Assembly: GCA_937900125.1 (NCBI GenBank)
Contig: CALCEK010000247.1
Location: 1 to 6,546, forward strand
Length of the DNA: 6,546 nt
Direction of reading: 5' to 3'
Origin: an uncultured Treponema sp.
Lineage (GTDB): Bacteria; Spirochaetota; Spirochaetia; Treponematales; Treponemataceae
Of the stretch, positions 1 through 6,509 are shown one piece after another. A model generated the notes under the pieces. The model did not search any database, was not told where the DNA came from, and saw only the letters and a list, made by a program, of their open reading frames with translations. Position 1 is the first letter of the stretch; the number at the start of each line of letters is the position of its first letter. Made by a program: the position numbers and the translations under genes.

Positions 1-1
1 G

Positions 2-154
2 AGAACTGGTTCGCAAGCCCTGTAAGCCGCGCCCTCTCTCCAGACAGCCAACCCATTGCGGCATCGTTTAGTGTTGAATTACGAAGCTGCCTCCGATTCA
101 GTTTCGGCAGATGATGTCATTGGAAAAATAATCGACCTTATGCCGCTTCCATAG
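2..154 (+). pseudogene. moxR: 3' end of a MoxR-family AAA+ ATPase gene, damaged or partial
   Basis: MoxR ATPases are cytoplasmic AAA+ chaperone-like proteins encoded next to VWA proteins, which they are thought to remodel or load with metal. From about base 53 the frame reads NPLRHRLVLNYEAASDSVSA and then DDVIGKIIDLMPLP, ending at TAG 152-154. This is the typical MoxR C-terminus (LRHR, LNYEA and an acidic DDVI segment). Upstream the same frame gives RTGSQAL followed by TAA at 23-25. RTGS resembles the conserved TGxSPRA motif, but it lies far too close to LRHR: only about 15 codons separate them where the family has roughly 40. The sequence between has no clean single-frame MoxR reading. Frame 1 gives a fragment (SRALSPDSQ) that loosely resembles the usual GRxxVxPxDV segment. 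Either short deletions have broken the gene or the window begins in poor-quality assembly. Family identity is fairly sure; functional state is unknown. Confidence 0.6.
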
Positions 155-157
155 GGG
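153..157 (+). promoter_or_regulatory. Ribosome binding site of the DUF58 gene
   Basis: AGGGG lies 6 bases before the ATG at 164 and overlaps the moxR stop codon (TAG 152-154). It supports the choice of the 164 start and suggests that ribosomes finishing moxR feed this gene. Confidence 0.65.
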
Positions 158-163
158 TTTCAA

Positions 164-1039
164 ATGGATAGGTCAAAACTCGCAAAAAAAGCCTATTATC
201 TCCACTTAAACGCTCGAACTTTGGCGGAAGGAATGAAGGCTGGGGCGTTCAAATCGCTTTACAAAGGGCACGGAATGGAGTTTCGGGGAGTCCGCGAGTA
301 TTTTCATGGTGATGATGTTCGCATGATTGACTGGAATGTTACCGCGCGAATGGGGCGACCTTTTGTAAAAGAATTTGACGAAGAACGTGAATTAGACGTT
401 TTTTTGCTTTTAGACCTTTCCCCTTCAATGTTCACAGGAAATGGAAAACAAAATCGCGCAGAATCCGCTTTAGAATGTGCCGCACTTTTAACATTGGCTT
501 CTTTGCAAAACGCAAGTCCCGTTGGAGCTGCCATTTTTGGCGGCGACATTGCATTTTCTTGCGCACCTAAGGCGGGACGCGAGCAGGCGTTTTTGCTACT
601 TTCGCAATTTGAAAAGCAAACTAAGCCGATTTTGGGCGGTTCAGTTTTGGATAACGCTTTGCAAGGCGCGGATTGTCTTTTAAAAAAGCGGTCGCTGGTG
701 CTGATTTTTTCGGATTTTAGAACGAGCGGCTGGTCTGTGCCGTTTTCTCGTTTAGCAAAAAAACACGATGTTATTGCTGTGCGAATTTCTGATGGGCTGG
801 ATTCTTATTTGCCCGAATGTGGAACTTTGCCGTTTTTTGATTCTGAAAGTGGCAAACGCCTTCTTATTCCAACGCATTTGCAATCTTTAAAAAACGAATG
901 GAGCGATGCAAATTATCATCATATTGAACTTTGGAAACACGAATGTGTGCGGCACGGAGGGATTCCTCTTTTGATTGACACAAATTCTGACCCCGCCGCA
1001 GAACTTACCAAATTTTTTGCTTCGCGAGAAAGTATATGA
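164..1039 (+). CDS. DUF58 domain protein (VWA-like, MoxR partner)
   Basis: A 291-residue protein of the DUF58 family, a cytoplasmic VWA-like protein found almost always beside moxR. The family signature is clear: G37-x-E39-F-R41-G-V-R-E-Y46, then GDD-x-R at 49-53, IDW at 55-57, TAR at 60-62, and FDEERE at 71-76. A MIDAS-like metal site follows at D84-L-S86-P-S88-M89. A later IFSDFR segment (181-186) supplies the usual acidic residue after a beta strand. No membrane segment or signal peptide is visible, in line with a cytosolic role. Length matches the compact DUF58 class of about 290-300 residues. The start at 164 has a good ribosome binding site, and the stop overlaps the next ATG (ATGA). 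Role by family: probably links the MoxR ATPase to the membrane VWA proteins encoded downstream. The biochemical activity is not established. Confidence 0.9.
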   Translation: MDRSKLAKKAYYLHLNARTLAEGMKAGAFKSLYKGHGMEFRGVREYFHGDDVRMIDWNVTARMGRPFVKEFDEERELDVFLLLDLSPSMFTGNGKQNRAESALECAALLTLASLQNASPVGAAIFGGDIAFSCAPKAGREQAFLLLSQFEKQTKPILGGSVLDNALQGADCLLKKRSLVLIFSDFRTSGWSVPFSRLAKKHDVIAVRISDGLDSYLPECGTLPFFDSESGKRLLIPTHLQSLKNEWSDANYHHIELWKHECVRHGGIPLLIDTNSDPAAELTKFFASRESI

Positions 1040-2037
1040 AATCTGAATATAGTCTTAAAATACTTTTCGTAACAATTTTTTGTATTTTTTTTACACCGCA
1101 CCTTTTTTCCCAACAAGATTCTGCGGAAGAATATCTTGTTCCAAAAAACGTTTACGTTGGAGATTCCGCTGCGCTCATTTATAGTTTTTCAAGTTCAATA
1201 GTTTTGCCCCAAGTTTCGCTCGAATCCGATTTTTTAAAAGAAGAATCGGGCAAAGACATTGAAGTAAAAAACGTTTCCTTAACAAAATCTGAAAATTTCT
1301 ACACGCTGACAATAAATTTTGTTCCGTGGGAAACAGGAACTTTTTGCTTTTTGCCATTTGACCTTGCTAAAGAATGTGGACTTTCTTCAGATTCCCTTAT
1401 AATAAACTTAAAACAACAAACAATAGCGTCAATTTCTGAAAATCTCGGCGAAAATTCCTTGCGTCCGCCACTTGCACCCCAAACCTTACCAGGAACAAGC
1501 TATTTTGTTTGGGCAGCTACAATTTTTCTTTTTATCCTAATTTCAGCACTTTTTTTTGTAATAATACGATTTAGATTTGTTTTGGAACAAATATTACAAT
1601 TTAAGGAAAAATTAAGATACAAAAAAAACGCTCGGCTCGCAAAACGCTCATTAAAAGCTCTAAACTCCGCTTCGCTTTTGGATTCAGACTTTTGTTCGCA
1701 ATGGCAAAAAATAATGCGCGACTATCTTTCAGTCCGATTTGGACGTTCATTTGATTCCGTTGTTCCCTCAAAAATCGAACCACTTATAAACGAATGTACA
1801 GGCGGTTTTTTATACGAAATTCAAAATTTTCCCGAAGAATCAATTGTAGAATCCACTATAGAGCCACTTGTTTCACTTTTTGTCCGCACTGATTATATTC
1901 GCTTTGCAAATGGTTCACTTGACTCCCGCACAACTCCCCTTGAAGAAAATTCAGCGGCACTTTTAAAAGGCGAGCGAGAATCGATTATTGAACTAAGCAT
2001 TCACTGTATACAAAATTTTGAAAGCGAGGCGGTATGA
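1036..2037 (+). CDS. Membrane protein with BatD/DUF4381-like layout
   Basis: A 333-residue protein with a hydrophobic signal peptide (about 1-25, ending LFS before QQD) and an extracytoplasmic beta-rich region of about 130 residues (30-150). This region holds a W98-E-T-G-T-F-C-F segment like the end of an Ig-like strand in BatD proteins. One strong membrane helix follows (about 156-178). The cytoplasmic tail is basic then helical (180-333), with KEKLRYKKNARLAKRSLKAL at 191-210 and QKIMRDYLSVRFG at 224-236. That tail resembles the DUF4381-type proteins encoded between DUF58 and VWA genes in other MoxR operons. The start is fixed by a 4-base ATGA overlap with the DUF58 gene, with only a weak purine stretch (GAGAAAG, 1026-1032) ahead of it, so translation probably depends on coupling. 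Likely a membrane bridge between cytoplasmic MoxR/DUF58 and the periplasmic VWA complex; this is inferred from layout and position. Sequence similarity to a named family is modest. Confidence 0.75.
   Translation: MKSEYSLKILFVTIFCIFFTPHLFSQQDSAEEYLVPKNVYVGDSAALIYSFSSSIVLPQVSLESDFLKEESGKDIEVKNVSLTKSENFYTLTINFVPWETGTFCFLPFDLAKECGLSSDSLIINLKQQTIASISENLGENSLRPPLAPQTLPGTSYFVWAATIFLFILISALFFVIIRFRFVLEQILQFKEKLRYKKNARLAKRSLKALNSASLLDSDFCSQWQKIMRDYLSVRFGRSFDSVVPSKIEPLINECTGGFLYEIQNFPEESIVESTIEPLVSLFVRTDYIRFANGSLDSRTTPLEENSAALLKGERESIIELSIHCIQNFESEAV
2026..2029 (+). promoter_or_regulatory. Ribosome binding site of the BatA-like gene
   Basis: GAGG four bases before the ATG at 2034, inside the end of the preceding gene. 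The spacing is short, so the ATGA stop/start overlap probably contributes most to initiation. Confidence 0.4.
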
Positions 2038-3035
2038 TTGCATTTGAAAACGCATGGGCTTTTTTGTTACTTTTGGCGATTCCCATTTTATTCACTTTAA
2101 GACAATTTAAAGTTTTCCAAAAATCCGCCTTACCGCTAACTTTCAGCGATTGGCACGGCAAAAGTTTTTCATTCAAACCATTTTTGCAAAATTGCATCCG
2201 CAAATTTTCAAGTTTTTTGTTCTTAATTGCATACATTTGTTTAGTAATTGCGTTTACAAGCCCCATAAAAAGAACTCGACAAAAAGTTTATTCTTCGCGC
2301 GGTGCGGATATTTTGTTTGTTGTAGACACAAGTCCGTCAATGGCAAGTCGCGATATTGCAGGATTAACTCGGCTAGAAGCGGCAAAACAAGCAATTCGGC
2401 TTTTAGAAAAAGAACATCAGGGAACATCAATCGGGCTTGTAGAAATGGCAAAAGAAGCCGCCTTAGTTGTTCCGCCGACCGCCGACCATGAAATCTTCCT
2501 TAAAAAGTTGGACGAAATGATTGTAGGCGAGTTAGGAGATGGAACTGCAATCGGCACGGGTTTAAGTTGCGCAATTTTTCACCTAGAATCCTCACACGCA
2601 CTAAAAAAAAGTATAGTGTTAATCACCGACGGCGAAAATAATGCAGGAGAAATTCACCCAAACACCATAGCCCGTCTTGCAAAAGAAAAAGGCATTTCGC
2701 TTTCAGTTTTAGGAATCGGCACAAAAGGCTCGGTTCCGCTCGAATACAGCGACCCAAAAACAGGCAAATTGTATTCTGGATTTTTAAATTCGGATTATGA
2801 CGTTTCTTCCCTCGCGAAAATTGCAAATGAAGCGCAAGGTGCATTTTTTGAAGTTGAATCTATGGACGCATTGTCGCAAGCCTTAGAAGATGTAAGCAAA
2901 AGTGAAAATCTTGCCCAAAGCTATTACATAAAAAATTCAGAAATCTTCTATTATATATACTTTTTGTATGCCGCAGGATTTTTGTTTGTACTTGGATTTT
3001 TTATTCGACGATTCATTTTAAAGGAGTTTTTATGA
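2034..3035 (+). CDS. batA: BatA-type VWA-domain membrane protein
   Basis: A 333-residue protein with the classic BatA layout: two N-terminal membrane helices (about 5-22 and 59-77), a VWA domain (about 90-290), and a C-terminal helix (about 304-324) followed by RR. The loop between the first two helices is rich in K and R, so it should be cytoplasmic and the VWA domain periplasmic. The MIDAS metal site looks complete: D98-T-S100-P-S102-M103, T171 within GDGTAIGTG, and ITDGENN at 197-203. IGLVEMAKEAALVVPPT (133-149) matches the BatA/BatB pattern in which a conserved strand is followed by a PLT-like turn. Length is normal for BatA (about 320-340). It overlaps both neighbours by ATGA. By family it is part of the Bat complex at the inner membrane; the ligand is unknown. 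In Borrelia the gene at the equivalent place is, as I recall, BB0173. Confidence 0.92.
   Translation: MIAFENAWAFLLLLAIPILFTLRQFKVFQKSALPLTFSDWHGKSFSFKPFLQNCIRKFSSFLFLIAYICLVIAFTSPIKRTRQKVYSSRGADILFVVDTSPSMASRDIAGLTRLEAAKQAIRLLEKEHQGTSIGLVEMAKEAALVVPPTADHEIFLKKLDEMIVGELGDGTAIGTGLSCAIFHLESSHALKKSIVLITDGENNAGEIHPNTIARLAKEKGISLSVLGIGTKGSVPLEYSDPKTGKLYSGFLNSDYDVSSLAKIANEAQGAFFEVESMDALSQALEDVSKSENLAQSYYIKNSEIFYYIYFLYAAGFLFVLGFFIRRFILKEFL
3021..3026 (+). promoter_or_regulatory. Ribosome binding site of the BatB-BatC fusion gene
   Basis: AAGGAG five bases before the ATG at 3032. This is the strongest Shine-Dalgarno site in the operon and supports the 3032 start despite the ATGA overlap. Confidence 0.75.
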
Positions 3036-4633
3036 ATTTTTCCTTTGAACATCCGCTTTTTTTGTATGCAGTTTTTTTGCCGATTCCGATTTTTTTCATT
3101 CAATTAAAACGTTTTAAGACTATTCAAAGAAATTACCGCACAGTTGACAATAAACCGTTTTTTTCTTCGCTTTTTGCACATTCTTGGTCAGTTTTTACAT
3201 TACGCGCTTTTTCTTGGATTTTTTTTATTTTATCATGTGCAGGGATTTCTTGGGGAACGGATTATGTACCTATACAAAAAAATGGTTGTGCTATAGCCTT
3301 TGTTTTTGACATTTCGCATAGTATGGAAGCTCGCGATGTTCAAGGCGGAAAAACACGTTTACAAGCTGCGGGCGAATACGCAATGGCTTTACTTGACTAT
3401 CTTCCGCAAAGTTCAATTTCGGTAACGCTTGCAAAAGGAAACGGAATGGTTGCCGTGCCACTCACCGAAGATTATCAAGCACTAAGCGCGATTTTTTCTT
3501 CGCTTTCGCCGCGTCTTATGACATCTGCGGGGTCCAGTTTAGGGAGCGGAATAAAAGCCGCAATTTCATCTTTTCCAAGCCAAACTTCCCTTGCGCAAAA
3601 CATTTGGTTGTTTACAGACGGAGAAGAAACCGACGAATCCCTTGAAGAAGCCTTGCAATATTCCCTAAAATACGGAATTCCTGTAAGTATAATAGGTTTT
3701 GGCTCTACTTTGGAATCTCAAGTTTTTGCAGGGGACGGAAAAACAACTGTTCAGACCGCCCTGCGCGTAAGCGCGATTCAAAATGTCATAGATTCCGTTT
3801 TGAAAAAAAATGCTTCACTTAATAAAGATTTTCTTCCGCAAATTCAATTTGTAGATTCAAATGAAGCAAGTTCCGCTTACAAACTTTTAAATAGTCTTAA
3901 AACGGATTCAAGTGTGAGCTATGAAATACGCCCTATTGAACATCATTCTACTTTTTTAGCAATCTCAATACTTCTTTTGCTGCTTTCTTTTATTTTTTCA
4001 GAAACACAATTTAATTTTCGGAAAACATTTTCCGCTTTTGCCTTTACACTTGTTCTGTCTCTTTGTTTTACATCTTGCTCCGCCCGATTTTACAGCGGAA
4101 AAAAAATTCTTTCGGGAAAAATTTCATGGAATCGCGGAGATTACTCAGAGGCAACGCTTGCCTTTTTAGAAGCCGCGCAAAATGCAAAATATAATTCCGA
4201 CCCTTTAAGCGAAAGTTATGCAATTTTTAACCTTTCTGCAACCTATCTTGCACAAGGAGAAAAAATTTCAGCAGAAGAACGTTTAGGACAAATTTCTTTT
4301 GAAGATTCGCCAAAGGAGATACAATTTGCAATTTTGTACAATAAGGGCATTATTGCGCATCAAAACGGCAATTTTTCTGATGCTTCAGAATATTTTAAGG
4401 AAGCTCTTAAAATTAACAGCTTAAATTTGAATGCAAAAATAAATCTTGAAATATGCTTAAAAGAACAAATTCATCATTTTCAAAATGCAGAACAAAAGCT
4501 TATTCCCGTCTTTGAATCTAAGGCGGAATATGCCTCGCTTGAAGATGCAATTTATTCAATTTTGCAGGAGAAAGAGCAAAATCAATGGAAAAATCAACAG
4601 CAACAAGAAGAAAGCTCGGCTTTAGATTATTAA
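3032..4633 (+). CDS. batB: BatB-type VWA protein fused to a BatC-like TPR region
   Basis: A 533-residue protein that joins two proteins usually encoded separately. Residues 1-325 are BatB: helices at about 9-24 and 56-74 with a basic loop between them, a VWA domain (about 85-300) with MIDAS D93-I-S95-H-S97-M98, a TSAGSSLGSG turn (164-173), FTDGEET (194-200), and a third helix (about 306-323). After the short basic linker QFNFRK a fourth helix (about 331-348) ends in F-T-S-C349-S, which looks like a lipoprotein signal with a relaxed spirochaete lipobox. Residues 365-475 hold about three TPR-like helical pairs (WNRGDYSEATLAFLEAA; YNKGIIAHQNGNFSDASEYF). The tail is rich in Q and E. Charge bias places both the VWA domain and the TPR region in the periplasm. 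BatC TPR proteins are known partners of BatB. No frame break is seen, so the fusion looks genuine. Its end overlaps the next gene by 49 bases. Confidence 0.9.
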   Translation: MNFSFEHPLFLYAVFLPIPIFFIQLKRFKTIQRNYRTVDNKPFFSSLFAHSWSVFTLRAFSWIFFILSCAGISWGTDYVPIQKNGCAIAFVFDISHSMEARDVQGGKTRLQAAGEYAMALLDYLPQSSISVTLAKGNGMVAVPLTEDYQALSAIFSSLSPRLMTSAGSSLGSGIKAAISSFPSQTSLAQNIWLFTDGEETDESLEEALQYSLKYGIPVSIIGFGSTLESQVFAGDGKTTVQTALRVSAIQNVIDSVLKKNASLNKDFLPQIQFVDSNEASSAYKLLNSLKTDSSVSYEIRPIEHHSTFLAISILLLLLSFIFSETQFNFRKTFSAFAFTLVLSLCFTSCSARFYSGKKILSGKISWNRGDYSEATLAFLEAAQNAKYNSDPLSESYAIFNLSATYLAQGEKISAEERLGQISFEDSPKEIQFAILYNKGIIAHQNGNFSDASEYFKEALKINSLNLNAKINLEICLKEQIHHFQNAEQKLIPVFESKAEYASLEDAIYSILQEKEQNQWKNQQQQEESSALDY

Positions 4634-5703
4634 TTTGCCTAGCTTTAATTTATCTTAAAATAAATTTGCTATTTGCGACACCAACTTACGAATATCTTAA
4701 CACTTTGCAATTTAAAAAGCAGGATACTTATTTTTTTAGTGGGGAAAGTGGGGATATTTTTTTAAAAATAGACGATATAAGCCCCGATAGCGTGTCTGTT
4801 TCCGTAAACTCGCTTCCAGATTCTATGAGTTTTTTATCTTCAAAAAAAGAATCGTTTGTTGAAAATGGAACGCAGGGAACAAAAATCACCCTTTCTTTTA
4901 GATTTAAAAAAACAGGGCGCATTTTACTTTCTCCAATAGAAGTTCGAGTAAACAATATTTTTTTGCATATTCCAGTTGAATCATTCTTTGTTTACGAAAA
5001 TCCAGCTACAATTTTGCCGACAATTTCAGTTTATTTCAATAAAACTCCAAACAACAAAAATGAATTATTTGTTACCGAAGGCGAACACATCAATTTTACG
5101 CTTTACGCCCGTTATGCTTCCGCAATTACAAAATTTTCTTGGACACTTCCAGAAAATTCTCTGTTTGCAGAAGTTCGCAGATTTGACATTTTAAATGAAA
5201 ATGAAAAGCCCTACAGTTTTTCGTCAAATGAAATTCCCATTGCGGAGTTTGATTGGCAACCACTTGTTCAAGGTGATTTCGCACTTCCTGAAATAAATAT
5301 TTCGGCATTGGCGTACAACGGAACAAATGTAAACTTAAAATTACCTGAATATAAAATAATTGTAAACAAAAACGCTTTATCTTTAAAAGGCAAAACACAA
5401 AATTCACTTTCAGAAAATTTTAAGGATGCTTTTTCAGAACCAAAATCCCCTATAGAAGAAAATGCGCAAGGTACACTTTCGGAAAAATCGTTAGATTTAC
5501 TTATTTCGCTTCATAGTAAAGAATTACATTCACTTCCTTTTTCAAAAGCAAGAAAAAATCGCATAGAAGCAGAACAAAACGCGGCTCTTATTCCTTCAGA
5601 TTCAAAACCGTCAATTCCACTATTTATAATTACCCTTTTCTTTTGTATAGTATTTTTAATTGAAACATACATCCGCCGCCTAAAGTTGCTATTATGCATA
5701 TAA
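4585..5703 (+). CDS. batD: BatD-like protein, C-terminus replaced at a rearrangement junction
   Basis: A 372-residue BatD-like protein. The signal peptide has a basic n-region (RRK at 8-10), a hydrophobic core (13-30), and likely cleavage after about A31. A long extracytoplasmic beta-rich part follows (35-265), with Ig-like repeats typical of BatD, such as TKITLSFRFKKTGRILLSPI (99-118) and FDWQPLVQGDFALPEI (222-237). Then come a polar linker (270-340) and a membrane helix (about 344-360). The ATG at 4585 is preferred because it gives a full signal peptide. It lies inside the previous gene (49-base overlap) with only a weak GAG eight bases upstream, so coupling is likely. Bases from about 5660 to the stop are the antisense of a symporter gene, so roughly the last 13 residues (from E360) are not original, and the native cytoplasmic tail, if any, is missing. 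The membrane helix seems to survive. BatD is the usual last core member of Bat operons. Confidence 0.82.
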   Translation: MEKSTATRRKLGFRLLICLALIYLKINLLFATPTYEYLNTLQFKKQDTYFFSGESGDIFLKIDDISPDSVSVSVNSLPDSMSFLSSKKESFVENGTQGTKITLSFRFKKTGRILLSPIEVRVNNIFLHIPVESFFVYENPATILPTISVYFNKTPNNKNELFVTEGEHINFTLYARYASAITKFSWTLPENSLFAEVRRFDILNENEKPYSFSSNEIPIAEFDWQPLVQGDFALPEINISALAYNGTNVNLKLPEYKIIVNKNALSLKGKTQNSLSENFKDAFSEPKSPIEENAQGTLSEKSLDLLISLHSKELHSLPFSKARKNRIEAEQNAALIPSDSKPSIPLFIITLFFCIVFLIETYIRRLKLLLCI

Positions 5704-6295
5704 GCGCAAAAATATAAGCAAGAGTTTTTCCTATCCTGTGAAAACCTTTTTGTGCAAAACCACGTTCAATATAATACATAGGTCCGCCTGATACGGAACC
5801 GTCATGATTAAAATGTCTGTACTTTAAAGATAATGTAACTTCGCAAAATTTAAGCGCCATACCGAAAATAGCACCTGTGCACATCCAAAACATAGCTCCG
5901 GGTCCGCCGATTGATATAGCAATAGCCACACCTGCAATGTTTCCTATACCTATTGTTCCTGATAACGCAGTTGCTAATGCACCAAAAGTTGAAACTTCAC
6001 CTTGATGCCCGTCATCTTGTTTTTTGTGAAATATTTGATAGATGGAATGTTTAAAACCCCAAATACCAATACATCTTAAATAGAAAGTGCAAAAAATACT
6101 TGTCGCTATCATAAGAAAAATTAATATCGGTACTTCACTACCTGCAATTGTAACGGGTGCAAAGATAACTTCCGAGAACTTATCCGAAAAGGGTGCAAAA
6201 TATTTTTCAATTGCTTCATCTATTCCAAGTGCGTATGTTTTTTGAGCAAATAAAAACAAACTAAAAATACTTATTATAATACTGCTCTTTTTCAT
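5630..6295 (-). CDS. Sodium:alanine (AGCS family) symporter, 3'-truncated, probably non-functional
   Basis: The N-terminal 212 residues of an AGCS (AlsT/DagA/YaaJ-type) sodium-coupled amino acid carrier. Visible family motifs are GEVSTFGALATALSGTIGIG (99-118) followed by NIAGVA, GGPGAMFWM at 130-138, GMALKFCEVTLSLKYR at 145-160, GGPMYYIERG at 170-179, and GGGCMFQ at 206-212. The N-terminus has a signal-peptide-like segment (1-22) and a short periplasmic stretch before the first core helix (about 55-73), as in many AGCS proteins. The family is usually about 450-500 residues with some 10-11 helices. Here homology stops right after MFQ, where the family continues with ANQ, and ten unrelated codons (LKILYKRKG plus TAA) follow, read from the opposite strand of batD. 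More than half of the carrier is missing, so transport activity is unlikely. A weak GAGA lies about 10 bases before the ATG. The cut may be real or an assembly artefact. Confidence 0.88.
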   Translation of the reverse strand: MKKSSIIISIFSLFLFAQKTYALGIDEAIEKYFAPFSDKFSEVIFAPVTIAGSEVPILIFLMIATSIFCTFYLRCIGIWGFKHSIYQIFHKKQDDGHQGEVSTFGALATALSGTIGIGNIAGVAIAISIGGPGAMFWMCTGAIFGMALKFCEVTLSLKYRHFNHDGSVSGGPMYYIERGFAQKGFHRIGKTLAYIFALICIIATLGGGCMFQLKILYKRKG

Positions 6296-6324
6296 TGTTA
6301 TTGTTTCTCTTTCGTTGTTTCGGC

Positions 6325-6370
6325 TTTTATATACTGCCCTTCAAGAATAATAAAAACATGCCTTATATAC
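6325..6370 (-). promoter_or_regulatory. Probable promoter region of the symporter gene
   Basis: On the minus strand two copies of GTATATAA (6363-6370 and 6327-6334) lie 36 bases apart and 32-75 bases before the ATG at 6295. Each resembles an extended -10 box. No good TTGACA-like -35 element sits at 16-18 bases from either copy, so which box is used is not decided. The 6296-6407 stretch otherwise shows no gene. Confidence 0.3.
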
Positions 6371-6407
6371 AAGTTTTATAAGACAAAGTTTTACAATAGA
6401 GTGAAAA

Positions 6408-6509
6408 TCAACATACTATTTCGTCCAATGTTTTCTTTGTTTCCGGGGATAACTCAGATTGAAACAGGTCAGGAATATTTTTATCATATGTATTATTTTG
6501 CCAATTTAT
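6408..6509 (-). other. Short minus-strand open stretch, possible tail of an unrecognised gene
   Basis: Reading leftward from 6509, 33 codons stay open and end at TGA (6408-6410). The product runs INWQNNTYDKNIPDLFQSEL and then SPETKKTLDEIVC. Its composition is balanced and protein-like (LSPETKKTLDEI would suit a helix), unlike the K/N/I-rich noise of random AT-rich DNA. It has no ATG, and an in-frame TGA (6510-6512) separates it from a further in-frame ATG at 6543-6545. It may be the end of an upstream gene broken by one stop, or chance. I do not recognise a family. Confidence 0.2.

Noticed and set aside
1985..2491. Open frames at 1985-2266 (-), 2150-2491 (+) and 2254-2451 (-) inside batA
   Set aside because: The VWA reading frame covers this region with full family motifs, so these are out-of-frame shadows.
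4728..5407. Open frames on both strands inside batD (minus 4728-4955, plus 4976-5194, minus 5126-5407)
   Set aside because: They lie wholly within the well-supported BatD-like gene, carry no recognisable motif, and have the leucine/phenylalanine-rich look of antisense shadows of AT-rich coding DNA.
5511..5699. Minus-strand frame across the batD/symporter junction giving a 62-residue product
   Set aside because: It overlaps the end of batD and the cut symporter in a third frame and has no family features; it arises from the junction.
5630..5720. Search for a terminator between the two convergent genes
   Set aside because: The genes overlap tail to tail and no GC-rich hairpin with a T run is visible. 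Its absence fits the rearranged junction.
5775..5805. GGTCCG...CGGAACC inverted repeat as a possible hairpin
   Set aside because: It falls in the conserved GGPMYYIE coding motif region of the symporter and is explained by glycine and proline codons.
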